Positions 26,777 through 35,844 of a stretch of DNA of 64,000 nucleotides are shown here, in pieces. The notes beneath the pieces were generated by a model that was not told the DNA's origin, searched no databases, and worked only from the letters and a program-made list of their open reading frames with translations. The translations under genes and the position numbers were made by a program. The stretch covers positions 62,001 through 126,000 of the forward strand of contig NZ_JAAQQR010000005.1 in the NCBI RefSeq assembly GCF_011742555.1, read 5' to 3'. Positions within the stretch are counted from its first letter, which is position 1; every line of letters starts with the position of its first letter. Source of the stretch: Luteibacter jiangsuensis (GTDB lineage: Bacteria > Pseudomonadota > Gammaproteobacteria > Xanthomonadales > Rhodanobacteraceae).

Positions 26777-27721
26777 TCAGTCCAGCGGCGTCAGTCCGGT
26801 GTTGATGGCACCGGCATAGGCCGCAGGCAGCGTCTGGCCGTTGTACGTCTTGCCGGCGACGTCGTCGTAGAGCCAGAGGAAGGCGCCGGTGATACCGCAC
26901 TGGCTCTCCCAGCTGGCCACCGTGCTCTGTGCTCCGGGCACCGAAACGCCACCTGACACGCTCGTATCGGCCAGCCCGGGGTAGACGGGAATGCCGCCGA
27001 AATCCCAGCCCGAACACGGGTTGTTGCCCGAGCCGCCGGCGTACGTCTGCAGATGCACGCCGTCGATCGTGCCGGGACGCTGCTGGTTCACCTGCGCCAC
27101 CACGTTCTTCCAATACGAGGGGTTCGCATACGGGTCGGGCATGACGTGGTAGCCGAGCTTGCCCAGCATGACGGAGAAACTCACCGTGGATGCCGTGTCG
27201 TAGCTGTTCTCGTCGTCCAGGTCGATCGCATCGATGGATGGAATGGCGGCCTTCAATGCCTGGAAGTTCCTGTAGAGCGTGCTTTGCGATCCGGTGCCGC
27301 CGCCCGCACCGGTGCTGTTCACCAGTGCCTTGATGTGCTGGAAATCGCCGATGTTCGAGGAGCCGATGCTGAAGGTGATGCGCTTCACGCCGGCCGACTT
27401 CAGGCTGGCCAGCGTGCTGGCGAATGCCGGATACGTCTGCGCGCCGATGTACTGGCCGTTGGAAACGAGCGGAAACTCGCCGTTGAAATTGAGGTCGCCA
27501 TTGGCCAGAACCTCGACGCTCCACACGATCACTTCGTTGAAGCCCGATGGGCCGAGTTCGCTGATCGTCCGCGAGGGATTCTTGTAGATCGGCCCTCCGC
27601 CGAAGATGCCCGTGTATCCCGTGGAATCCGCCAGCGTCGCCGGCGAAGCAACGATGCCGGCCAAGGCAAGCGCGCAGCCGAGCATGATCTTGTTATGGGA
27701 CGTCCAAACCGAATTCAGCAT
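26777..27721 (-). CDS. Secreted glycoside hydrolase family 18-like protein
   Basis: ATG 27721, with GGAGAG seven bases upstream, gives 314 residues and a signal peptide (about 1-32, ending ATLADST). The segment IDAIDLDDE places D164, D167, D169 and E171 in the GH18 pattern DxxDxDxE, and VKRITFSIGSS just before fits the preceding barrel strand. GH18 proteins cut chitin or N-acetylglucosamine-containing glycans. The Gly usual after the first Asp is Ala here. Overall similarity to chitinases is weak and I would not name a substrate. It is downstream of a LysR gene on the same strand. Confidence 0.65.
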   Translation of the reverse strand: MLNSVWTSHNKIMLGCALALAGIVASPATLADSTGYTGIFGGGPIYKNPSRTISELGPSGFNEVIVWSVEVLANGDLNFNGEFPLVSNGQYIGAQTYPAFASTLASLKSAGVKRITFSIGSSNIGDFQHIKALVNSTGAGGGTGSQSTLYRNFQALKAAIPSIDAIDLDDENSYDTASTVSFSVMLGKLGYHVMPDPYANPSYWKNVVAQVNQQRPGTIDGVHLQTYAGGSGNNPCSGWDFGGIPVYPGLADTSVSGGVSVPGAQSTVASWESQCGITGAFLWLYDDVAGKTYNGQTLPAAYAGAINTGLTPLD

Positions 27722-27832
27722 GGTGCATCTCTCCGGGGAGTGGGTGGTCGCCCATGCTCGCCACGGTGTCTGCGAATTGCTGTGATGCGCTCGGCAAATC
27801 GCCCTGCGCAGCAAGAACTTGCCGAATGCGTG

Positions 27833-28723
27833 CTAATGGCCCATGTACGCGGCGAGTTCGTCGGGGGTGCCTTTCGGAAACGCTTCCCTGAGATAGTCCA
27901 GAAACGCCGACACGCGCGCACTGAGCAGCCGGCGCGAGGGATAGAGAGCCCATAACGCGATCGGTGCTTCCACGTCGGCCCAGTGCACCAGCGAGCCTGA
28001 CGCAAGGTCGGCGCTGACCAGCGACAACGGTAGCCGTGCGGCACCCACGCCGGCACGCGCGGCATCGCGCACCATCAGCAGCGACGACAGACCGAGCACC
28101 GGCTTTGTCATCAGGGTGACCGGGCCCGCTGCCGTGCTCACCTTCCACGTCTCGTCATTTTGCAAGGAGCCGCGCACGACCGCAGGCAAGACGGCGCCGT
28201 CGTTGGGCCGCGGCAGAGCCGGGCTCGCCACGACGACCAGTCTGTCGCGCAGGAAGATTCTTCCGACCAGTGTCGCGTCCGGATCGGGATTGACGCGAAT
28301 GACGAGGTCGTACCCTTCTTCGATCATGTCGACCGGCCGATCCTCCACCGTGACTTCCAGTCGTACGTCCGGGTGCTTCAGCGCGAATCCCGCAGCGAGC
28401 TTTCCCATGGCGGTCTGCGAAAAAAGCAGGGGTGCACTGATGCGTAACCTGCCCCGCGCCGTCTGCCCGCCCGAGGCGATCGCTGCCGCCGTTTCCTCCA
28501 GTTCGGTAAGCAGCAGGCCGGCGCGCTCGTAGAGCGCGCGACCCTCCTCCGTGAGTTTGAGCGAACGCGCGCCGCGTTCGAACAGGCGCAGATCGAGATC
28601 GGCTTCCAGGTCGGCCACGCGCCGGGACAGCGTGGCCTTCGGCCGGCCGGACTCGCGGGCGGCCCTGCCGAAGCCCCCATGCCGGGCGACCAGGGTGAAA
28701 TCGGCGAGTGCCGGGAGGTCCAT
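27833..28723 (-). CDS. LysR-family transcriptional regulator
   Basis: The 296-residue protein has the LysR helix-turn-helix at the N-terminus (ADFTLVARHGGFGRAARES, PKATLSRRVADLEADLDLRL) and an effector domain from about 90. It is of the CrgA/AaeR-like single-target group. It is divergent, over 104 bases, from the NAD(P)-binding protein gene at 28828, its likely target. Confidence 0.93.
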   Translation of the reverse strand: MDLPALADFTLVARHGGFGRAARESGRPKATLSRRVADLEADLDLRLFERGARSLKLTEEGRALYERAGLLLTELEETAAAIASGGQTARGRLRISAPLLFSQTAMGKLAAGFALKHPDVRLEVTVEDRPVDMIEEGYDLVIRVNPDPDATLVGRIFLRDRLVVVASPALPRPNDGAVLPAVVRGSLQNDETWKVSTAAGPVTLMTKPVLGLSSLLMVRDAARAGVGAARLPLSLVSADLASGSLVHWADVEAPIALWALYPSRRLLSARVSAFLDYLREAFPKGTPDELAAYMGH

Positions 28724-28827
28724 AGGTGTCTCACTGGTGGGACGACGCGTCCAATACTAACGGCTATGCGTACGATTTTGGATCGATAGCATGGCAACAC
28801 GTTCCAACCACCCCCCGGAGAATTGCC

Positions 28828-29691
28828 ATGACCATCCTTGTTACCGGTGCCACCGGCCGCGTCGGCCGCCACGTCGTCGAGCAGCTCGTCCAGCGCGGCG
28901 CTCCCGTTCGCGTCCTGACCCGCGACCCGTCCAAGGTCGCCTTTCCCCCGGAAGTGGACGTCGCCAAGGGCGACCTCCTCGATCTGGACGCGATGCGGTC
29001 CGCGCTGCAAGGCGTCAGCACCCTGTTCCTGCTGAATGCCGTCACCGGCGACGAGTTCACGCAGGCGATCGTCACCCTCAACCTGGCACGCGAGGCCGGC
29101 ATCGAACGCGTCGTGTACCTTTCGGTGATCCAAGCCGACCGCTTCGTGAATGTGCCGCACTTCGCCGTGAAGTACGGTGCAGAGCGGATGCTGGAGCAGA
29201 TGGGCTTCGGCGCGACGATCCTGCGCCCCACCTATTTCATCGACAACGACCTCACGATCAAAGACGTGGTGCTGCAGCATGGGGTGTATCCGATGCCCAT
29301 CGGCAGCAAGGGCGTCGCCATGGTCGATGCGCGGGACATCGCGGAAGTCGCCGCGCTGGAACTCATCCGCCGGCACGAAGCGCCTACGGCGCTTCCACTT
29401 GAAATCATCGATGTCGTCGGCCCCGACACGCTCACCGGCGAGGGCATCGCCGCGATCTGGTCCGACGCCCTGGGGCGCCCGGTCGCTTACGGCGGCGACG
29501 ACCCCAGCGGGTTCGAACAGAATCTGGGCACGTTCATGCCGGCATGGATGGCGTACGAGATGCGCCTGATGGTCGAGCGTTACGTCGGCGACGGCACGAT
29601 CCCCGAGGAAGGCGACGTCGAGCGGCTCACCGCGATGCTCGGTCGACCGCTGCATTCCTACCGTGGGTTCGTCTCGGAGATTGTGGCATAA
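28828..29691 (+). CDS. NmrA-like NAD(P)-binding protein
   Basis: The 287-residue protein is an atypical SDR with the nucleotide motif TGATGRVGRHV (6-16) and no YxxxK catalytic pair in the classical place. The region FLLNAVTGDEFTQAIVTLNL and the middle ILRPTYFIDNDL match the NmrA/HSCARG group, which senses or reduces with NADPH. Start is ATG 28828 with CGGAG upstream. It is divergent from a LysR gene and lies eight bases before an AraC gene. Confidence 0.88.
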   Translation: MTILVTGATGRVGRHVVEQLVQRGAPVRVLTRDPSKVAFPPEVDVAKGDLLDLDAMRSALQGVSTLFLLNAVTGDEFTQAIVTLNLAREAGIERVVYLSVIQADRFVNVPHFAVKYGAERMLEQMGFGATILRPTYFIDNDLTIKDVVLQHGVYPMPIGSKGVAMVDARDIAEVAALELIRRHEAPTALPLEIIDVVGPDTLTGEGIAAIWSDALGRPVAYGGDDPSGFEQNLGTFMPAWMAYEMRLMVERYVGDGTIPEEGDVERLTAMLGRPLHSYRGFVSEIVA

Positions 29692-29699
29692 CGTCAGCG

Positions 29700-30632
29700 A
29701 TGCACGACGACGTCCGCCACCGCACCATCGCCCTCCTCCTCGCGCTCGCGAAGGAGGAGGGTTACACGCTCACACCGCTGCCCGATGTGCGCCTGCTCCG
29801 GTCCGACAGGCCGTTGAGCCGCACGCCGGTGCTGTACGAGCCGGGCATCGTCGTCGTCGCGCAAGGGCGCAAGCGGGGCTTCCTCCATGACGAAGCGTTC
29901 GTGTACGACGACCAGCAGTACCTCGTGGTCTCCGTGCCCGTGCCTTTCACGATGGAGACGGATGCCTCGGCCGAGGAACCGCTGCTGGCCATCTATTTCC
30001 GACTCGACCACGCTGTAGCCGCGGCGCTCTGCCTGGAAATCGATGCACTGCAGGGTCCGTCTTCCGCCATCCCGCGGGGGCTCTATGCGTCGCCCATGGA
30101 AGACGCGCTCGCCACCTCCGTGCTACGCCTGCTCGAAGCCTTCGCCCACCCGACGGACGCCCACGTGCTCGGGCCCGCACTGGTCCGGGAAATCTATTAC
30201 CGCGTGCTTTCCGGCGATCAGGGCGGTTCGCTGCGCGCTGCGTTGTCGCAGCAAGGCACGTTCGGCATGGTGGCACGCGCGCTCAATGCCATCCACGAGC
30301 GATACGCCGATGGCCTCTCCGTGGGCGACCTGGCGAGCGAGGCGAACATGAGCGTGCCCACCTTCCACGCGCATTTCCGCGCCATGACCGGCACATCGCC
30401 CATGCGCTACGTGCAATCCACCCGCCTTCACCAGGCCCGCCTGCTCATGCTTCGGCAACATGCGACGGCGGCATCGGCCGCCGCCGCCGTCGGTTACGAA
30501 AGCGCCTCGCAGTTCAGCCGCGAGTTCAAGCGATTGTTCGGGCGACCGCCCGGCGAGGAAGTGGAACGGATGAAGCGCCACTTCGCCATGCCGGAACACC
30601 TGGTGCCGTCGGGCTACGTGTCCTCGCATTGA
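29700..30632 (+). CDS. AraC-family transcriptional regulator
   Basis: The 310-residue regulator starts at ATG 29700. Residues about 25-180 form the AraC_N cupin-type ligand domain (EPGIVVVAQGRKRGFLHDEA). Two helix-turn-helix motifs follow: LSVGDLASEANMSVPTFHAH and AAAAVGYESASQFSREFKRL, the second being the family signature. It probably shares a transcript with the NmrA-like gene, eight bases upstream. Confidence 0.92.
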   Translation: MHDDVRHRTIALLLALAKEEGYTLTPLPDVRLLRSDRPLSRTPVLYEPGIVVVAQGRKRGFLHDEAFVYDDQQYLVVSVPVPFTMETDASAEEPLLAIYFRLDHAVAAALCLEIDALQGPSSAIPRGLYASPMEDALATSVLRLLEAFAHPTDAHVLGPALVREIYYRVLSGDQGGSLRAALSQQGTFGMVARALNAIHERYADGLSVGDLASEANMSVPTFHAHFRAMTGTSPMRYVQSTRLHQARLLMLRQHATAASAAAAVGYESASQFSREFKRLFGRPPGEEVERMKRHFAMPEHLVPSGYVSSH

Positions 30633-30647
30633 ACGAATGGCGATGCA

Positions 30648-31478
30648 TCAGCCGTCGGTACTGCGGCTGAGTTCTTCCCAGGCGTCGATCTCCGCGGCAA
30701 CAGCGGCCAGCTTGGCCCGCACGAGGGACAATGCGTCGCTCCCGAGCAGCAGGTGCGCCGGCGGCTCGGGCACCTGGGTAATGGCCAGGATAGCCTTGGC
30801 GGCCTTGCGTGGGTCGCCCAGTTGTTTTCCGCTCACTTCCTCGCGGGCGCGGCGAATAGGATCGAACAGCGCATCGTAGTCCGCAATGGTGCGCGGCGTA
30901 CGCCGCATGGAACGACCGGCCCAATCCGTGCGGAAGCTGCCGGGCGCCACGGCGGTGACGTATACACCGAACGGGCGCAGCTCCTTGCCCAGTACCTCGC
31001 TCACACCTTCCAGCGCGAACTTGCTGCCGCAGTAATAGGCGATGCCGGGCATCGTGATGTAGCCGCCCATGGACGTGATGTTGACGATGTGGCCCCGCCG
31101 GCGTGCGCGAAAGAGCGGCACGAATGCCTTGGTCACGGCCACGGCGCCGAACACGTTCACGTCGAATTGCCGGCGCATCTCGTCGAGCGGCGATTCTTCG
31201 AGAATGCCTTCGTGACCGTAACCCGCATTGTTCACCAGCACGTCGACCGGCCCGAAGCGCGATTCCGCTTCGGCGACCACGCCCGGAATCGCATCGGTGT
31301 CCGTCACGTCGAGTGTCACGGCAAACGCTTCGCCGGGATTCGCGGCCAGGAAAGCTTGCCGCGATGCCTCGTTGCGCACCGTACCGATCACTCGGTGGCC
31401 GGCGCTCAGGGCCTCGGTAGCCAGTGCGGCGCCAAAGCCGCTGCTCACGCCCGTGATGAAAATCGTCTTCGCGTTCAT
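30648..31478 (-). CDS. Short-chain dehydrogenase/reductase
   Basis: The 276-residue SDR has TGVSSGFG (9-16), NNAGYG near 87, the catalytic Ser in ITSMGG and YYCGSK. The FALEGVSEVLGKELRPFGV stretch is common in retinol-dehydrogenase-like SDRs. Its Shine-Dalgarno AGGAGG is part of a 9-base inverted repeat just upstream. It is convergent with the AraC gene. Confidence 0.9.
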   Translation of the reverse strand: MNAKTIFITGVSSGFGAALATEALSAGHRVIGTVRNEASRQAFLAANPGEAFAVTLDVTDTDAIPGVVAEAESRFGPVDVLVNNAGYGHEGILEESPLDEMRRQFDVNVFGAVAVTKAFVPLFRARRRGHIVNITSMGGYITMPGIAYYCGSKFALEGVSEVLGKELRPFGVYVTAVAPGSFRTDWAGRSMRRTPRTIADYDALFDPIRRAREEVSGKQLGDPRKAAKAILAITQVPEPPAHLLLGSDALSLVRAKLAAVAAEIDAWEELSRSTDG

Positions 31479-31479
31479 G

Positions 31480-31509
31480 GATTGCCTCCTAATCGGGAAT
31501 GAGGCAATC
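31480..31509 (-). promoter_or_regulatory. Inverted repeat covering the ribosome binding site of the SDR gene
   Basis: GATTGCCTC (31480-31488) and GAGGCAATC (31501-31509) are perfect inverted 9-base arms around a 12-base spacer. On the minus strand the arm next to the ATG contains most of AGGAGG. It may be a repressor operator, or an mRNA hairpin that hides the binding site. Confidence 0.5.
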
Positions 31510-31565
31510 GTAAGAACCGCTCCGGTGGCATCCCATGGCCCAGGATATGTGCGTCTTGCCTGATC

Positions 31566-33110
31566 CTATGAGGCTTTGGCTGCCGCGCTCGTCCGCGGCG
31601 CAGGCGGTGCGAACGCGGGAACGTCGAACTTCGGCACCTCGAGAGTGATCTCCGACGGCAGGTCTTTCATCTCGCCGGTGCGCAGGAAGGCATGGACGGC
31701 CTTCTTCGTCGCGGGGTCGTTGCGCAGCTGGTAGAACGTGCCGTCGTGACCGCCGCGATGTACGACGATGCCGTGTCCCTTGGGGAAGTACGCCAGCTGC
31801 GTGAGCATGTTTTCCAGCGGCGTCGAGGTGTCCCAGTCGCCGTGTACCAGAAGCACGGGGATATCGCTGCGTGTGAACGCGCGGAAGGTATCGCCCATGT
31901 CCGGCGTCGGCCAGTCCTTCGCGGAGTCGATGTAGGGAACGAACCCACCGGTGCCGAGCATGGGCACGGCGGCATCGTTGCGCAGCTGGAATTCGCGCGC
32001 CGGCGACGAACCGAGGCTCGTATCGATCAGAGGTCCGATGAGCTTGTAGGGCTGGGCCTGCCGTTCCTCCAGGGCCGATGTCGCCCATGCGTCGTTGTGG
32101 CCGTAGTACAGCGACAGCAAGAATGCCGGCCACGATGCCGGATCGCTCGCTTCCTCAAGAAGCGCCGACTGGAAGTCCACCTGCCCCAGCACGATGGTCC
32201 GGTCGTGCCCGTCGCTTCCTTTCACCTTCACTCGCACGGGCTCCCTCGCGAACCGTTCCTCGAGCGTGCGGATGGCGGCCATCAATCCTCCCTTCGGGAG
32301 ATAAGGCGTCAGGCCCGCGTCCTTGTCCGCGTCGAAGGCGATGCGCTCCATCGTGGCGAACAGCTGCGACGGCATGTCGTAGCCGTAGTCCAGCGGTTCG
32401 ATGGCCGAGAGCACGGCCCGGGCGACAATCTCCGGGTGCAGCCGCATCACGGCAAAACTCCACTGCGAGCCGAAACTGCCGCCGAAAAGGCTGATGCGGT
32501 CGTATCCGAGCGCGCGCCGCAGATCGTTCACGTCTTCCGCGCAGGCGGCGATGGTGTAACCGCCAAGATCCTTGCCCGGATTCGCCTTCACGGCCGCTTT
32601 CGCGAGCGCCACGGTGGCGGCCGTTTGCGCCTCAATGCTGCTCGGGCGATCCAGCGGCATGGCCGGGGCGGTGATCTCCAGCCGTTCGCCGCGCAGGGTG
32701 TATCCACGCTGCTCGATCACCACCAGATCGCCGACATCGGCGTAACTCAACCATGAGTCCAACCGCGAACGCGCCGCGGGATTCTGGCCGTCGAACGCAT
32801 CGAGCACGCTGAGACCCGGGCCACCCGGCAACCAGAACACCGGCGGTGCGCCAGTGGGTGCCTTCGCCTTCAGGCGCGCGAATCCGACTCCTATCAAGCG
32901 ACTCGTGGGCGACTGGCGATTCTCCGGCACGTAGAGCGTGCCGATCTCATACGGAACGGTCGAGCCATCGGCTCTGCGTGCCACACCCTTCTCGATAACG
33001 ACATCGCCGGCTTTCGGCGTCGCAGCATGGGCGGTCAAGGAGAAAAGCGCGCCGGCCAGGCAACTTACGAGTGCGGCGGCGATCGAACCGAGCGGACACC
33101 TGAACTGCAT
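31566..33110 (-). CDS. Secreted alpha/beta hydrolase (S33/Tap-like peptidase)
   Basis: The 514-residue protein has a signal peptide (about 1-29, ending TAHA). The oxyanion motif lies in FWLPGGPGLS (92-101) and the nucleophile is S212 in GGSFGSQ. The Asp is in HGDWDTSTP and the His in HRGGHDG. The arrangement matches proline-iminopeptidase or Tap-type aminopeptidases, which carry a C-terminal TAP-like region. It likely acts on peptides in the periplasm. An Ala/Pro/Lys-rich tail ends the protein. Confidence 0.85.
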   Translation of the reverse strand: MQFRCPLGSIAAALVSCLAGALFSLTAHAATPKAGDVVIEKGVARRADGSTVPYEIGTLYVPENRQSPTSRLIGVGFARLKAKAPTGAPPVFWLPGGPGLSVLDAFDGQNPAARSRLDSWLSYADVGDLVVIEQRGYTLRGERLEITAPAMPLDRPSSIEAQTAATVALAKAAVKANPGKDLGGYTIAACAEDVNDLRRALGYDRISLFGGSFGSQWSFAVMRLHPEIVARAVLSAIEPLDYGYDMPSQLFATMERIAFDADKDAGLTPYLPKGGLMAAIRTLEERFAREPVRVKVKGSDGHDRTIVLGQVDFQSALLEEASDPASWPAFLLSLYYGHNDAWATSALEERQAQPYKLIGPLIDTSLGSSPAREFQLRNDAAVPMLGTGGFVPYIDSAKDWPTPDMGDTFRAFTRSDIPVLLVHGDWDTSTPLENMLTQLAYFPKGHGIVVHRGGHDGTFYQLRNDPATKKAVHAFLRTGEMKDLPSEITLEVPKFDVPAFAPPAPRTSAAAKAS

Positions 33111-33178
33111 ACGTCAGACTCCCCGGGCGAGGCGGCAAGCTTCTCCAGGGCATACCGCCGTGTCAACTGCGCGCCTTT

Positions 33179-34795
33179 TCAGGCAGACATGCCCGGTCCG
33201 TCCGAGGAAGCGAGACGCGCTGCCGCAGTGGCAATGGCCAATGCCAGCGCCGAGCGGTCGAACGGCTTGGAAAGCCGCGTGATATCGGGGCTCGCTTCGG
33301 AAAGCGCTTCCGCGTAGCCGGTGGCTACCACGATGGGCAGATCCGGTTGCAGCTTTCGCAATGCCTCCGCGAGTTCGGCGCCGGTAATGCCCGGCATGGA
33401 AAAGTCGGTGACGAGCAGATCGAATTGCCCCGGCGTCTCGAAGGCCACGATGGCGTGTCTGGCCGACTCAGCCGCAACCACCACGTGGCCCATGTCTTCC
33501 AGCATGGCGCAGAGGGTCTCGCGCACGAGGGAATCGTCGTCCACCGCGAGGATCTTCAGGGAGGGCCCCGATGCGAAGCCCTGCGGCGCGGAGGTAGTGC
33601 GCGTTCCGCCGTGGCCGGTGGGTCCTCCCTGTCGGGAAGCCACGGGGAAGCGCAGCGTTACGCTCGTGCCCTTACCTTCTTCGCTCTCGATCGAGAGGCG
33701 CCCATGCGACTGCTCTGCCAGGCCATGCACCATGGACAGTCCCAGCCCCGTGCCCTTGCCGACACCCTTGGTCGTGAAGAACGGGTCGGCGGCTCTCGCC
33801 AGGGTCTCCGGCGGCATGCCCTGCCCGTCGTCGGTCACGGAAAGGCTCACATAGCGGCCTTCCGCCAATCCCGAAGGATGCCCCGGAAGCACCGATTCCA
33901 CGAAGGCAGAGATCTCGATGTTGCCGCCGGAAGGCATGGCGTCGCGGGCGTTGACCAGAAGGTTGAGCAGCGCCAGTTCGAGCTGGTGGGGATCCACCAT
34001 CGCCGGCTCGAGCGACAGGGGGAAGCGAGTGGTCACCATGATGCGCGAGCCGAGCGTGGTCTTCGTCATCTCGCTCATCCCGTGCACCAACGCGGGGATG
34101 TCCACAGCTGTCGGGCGAAGTTCCTGGCGGCGGGCGAAGGCCAGCATGCGCTGGGTGAGCGATGCGCCCCGGCTCAATCCGGCCATCGCGGTCTCGAAGA
34201 TGGACTGGGTACGCGCATCGTCCGGCAGGCGCCGGCGAAGCAATTCCAGGGCGCCCTGCACCGCCATCAACAGGTTGTTGAAGTCGTGCGCCATCCCGCC
34301 GGTAAGCTGGCCGATGGCTTCCATCTTCTGGGCCTGGAAAAGCGCCTCACGGGCCTGCTCCAGTTGCTGCGTGGCGGCGCGCTGTTCCGTGACGTCCCGC
34401 GTGATCTTCGCGAAGCCGACCAGCTCGCCCCGCTCGTCGAGGATACGGTCGATGACCACGTGGGCCCAAAAGCGGCTGCCGTCTTTGCGCACACGCCAGC
34501 CTTCGTCCTCGACACGCCCGGTATTGCTGGCAATGCTGAGGTTGCGATCCGGCACGCCGGCGGCCCGGTCTTCCTCTGTGTAGAACTGCGAGAAGTGCAA
34601 GCCGACGATCTCGTCCGGCTGGTATCCCTTGATGCGCTGTGCGCCGGGATTCCAGCTCGACACATGGCCGGTCGGATCGAGCATGTAGATGGCGTAGTCC
34701 GCCACGCCCTGCACGAGAATCCGAAACTGGGTTTCACTGGTGCTCAGGCGCTCGTCACCCGGCGCCGGGTCGCCGTTTGTATCGTTTCCGTTCAA
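33179..34795 (-). CDS. PAS-containing hybrid sensor histidine kinase with receiver domain
   Basis: I start it at TTG 34795, seven bases after GGGA, giving 538 residues; an ATG at 34902 is possible but overlaps the upstream gene and has no clear binding site. A PAS/PAC domain (about 22-138) is followed by HisKA with H170 in GGMAHDFNN and an HATPase domain (N-box NLLVNARDA, then DDGQGM and GTGLGLSMVHGL). A receiver domain (about 413-530) has D464 in LLVTDFSMPG. No membrane span is present, so it is a cytosolic sensor. Its output partner is not adjacent. Confidence 0.88.
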   Translation of the reverse strand: MNGNDTNGDPAPGDERLSTSETQFRILVQGVADYAIYMLDPTGHVSSWNPGAQRIKGYQPDEIVGLHFSQFYTEEDRAAGVPDRNLSIASNTGRVEDEGWRVRKDGSRFWAHVVIDRILDERGELVGFAKITRDVTEQRAATQQLEQAREALFQAQKMEAIGQLTGGMAHDFNNLLMAVQGALELLRRRLPDDARTQSIFETAMAGLSRGASLTQRMLAFARRQELRPTAVDIPALVHGMSEMTKTTLGSRIMVTTRFPLSLEPAMVDPHQLELALLNLLVNARDAMPSGGNIEISAFVESVLPGHPSGLAEGRYVSLSVTDDGQGMPPETLARAADPFFTTKGVGKGTGLGLSMVHGLAEQSHGRLSIESEEGKGTSVTLRFPVASRQGGPTGHGGTRTTSAPQGFASGPSLKILAVDDDSLVRETLCAMLEDMGHVVVAAESARHAIVAFETPGQFDLLVTDFSMPGITGAELAEALRKLQPDLPIVVATGYAEALSEASPDITRLSKPFDRSALALAIATAAARLASSDGPGMSA

Positions 34796-34871
34796 CGTTT
34801 TGTCCCACTGACGGTCGCGTGGCCACTCCTCGACGTATGAAGAGGCTGGCCAATCATTTGTGAAAGTCGTG

Positions 34872-35708
34872 TCAACCTTCGTCGCGGATCCGGCGGCCAT
34901 GAATCTCGTCGAGAAAGGCCAGCATGACGCCATTGAACGACTGCGGACGCTGCAAGGGGGCGAAGTGGCCGACGCCCGGGAGAAGGACAAACCGGGCGCG
35001 GGGAACGCTCCGCGCAATGGCCTTGGCGTGGCCACGTTCGATGAACTCGTCGTGCTCGCCAAGCACGCTCCAGACCGGTACCGTGACATCTTCCAACTCG
35101 CTAGCGCCATAGCCAGGCTGGCTCGCCTGCATCAGCCCGAGGTCGTCGCGCATGGCGTCGAAGGCGTCCGGCAGGGGCGACAGCCTTGCATAGTCCCGCA
35201 CATGGTGGTCGTACACGAGATCGATGAGAGCGGACGCCTGGAACGGCTTCACGCCGGTGCCGTCAACGTTGCAGGCGAAGAAGAACACACCCGCCGAACG
35301 TGCCGGTGTTTCGCGGGACAGCACCAGGGCGATATCCGCGCCGTCGCTCCAGCCGACGAACGCGGCCTTCGCGATCCCCAACGCGTCCATGACGGCGCGC
35401 GTGTCCGACGCCATGAGTTCATAGCTGTAAGGCCTGGCATCTCGCGTCGAACGACCCTGCCCACGGCTGTCGATCAGGACGGCGCGATAGCCGGCGTCGA
35501 CAAGGGCAGGAACCTGATGCCCCCAATTGTCCGCATTTCCCAGCCCGCCGTGCAGCAGGACGACGGGAACACCCGCGCCGACGCTGGCGTACCAGATGCG
35601 TGCATTCTCGTTGACGACGAAGCCGCTCGACATGGACGCCGGCAGGGGCGGAATGCCATGCGCGGCGAAGTGCGTCAGGTCGTCGTCCTGGAACGGGGCT
35701 GCGTTCAT
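34872..35708 (-). CDS. Alpha/beta hydrolase
   Basis: The 278-residue protein from ATG 35708 is a standard alpha/beta hydrolase. HGGLGNADNW (53-62) gives the oxyanion hole and S121 in GWSDGAD is the nucleophile. The Asp is in LGEHDEF and the His in GVGHFAP. No signal peptide is seen. The substrate is unknown; similar proteins are esterases or C-C bond hydrolases. It lies upstream of the hybrid kinase on the same strand, about 77 bases away. Confidence 0.88.
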   Translation of the reverse strand: MNAAPFQDDDLTHFAAHGIPPLPASMSSGFVVNENARIWYASVGAGVPVVLLHGGLGNADNWGHQVPALVDAGYRAVLIDSRGQGRSTRDARPYSYELMASDTRAVMDALGIAKAAFVGWSDGADIALVLSRETPARSAGVFFFACNVDGTGVKPFQASALIDLVYDHHVRDYARLSPLPDAFDAMRDDLGLMQASQPGYGASELEDVTVPVWSVLGEHDEFIERGHAKAIARSVPRARFVLLPGVGHFAPLQRPQSFNGVMLAFLDEIHGRRIRDEG

Positions 35709-35844
35709 TGCGAATCCGGCGCGTGGGTCCGTCCATCTTAGACGCCGCCGACGCCTCCCCGCACCGGCACCCTCACCAGGAACGCCAGCGTCGCGCCGTT
35801 CCACGACCGATGTCCTGCCCGAAATCACGCAGGTATCGGCACGC

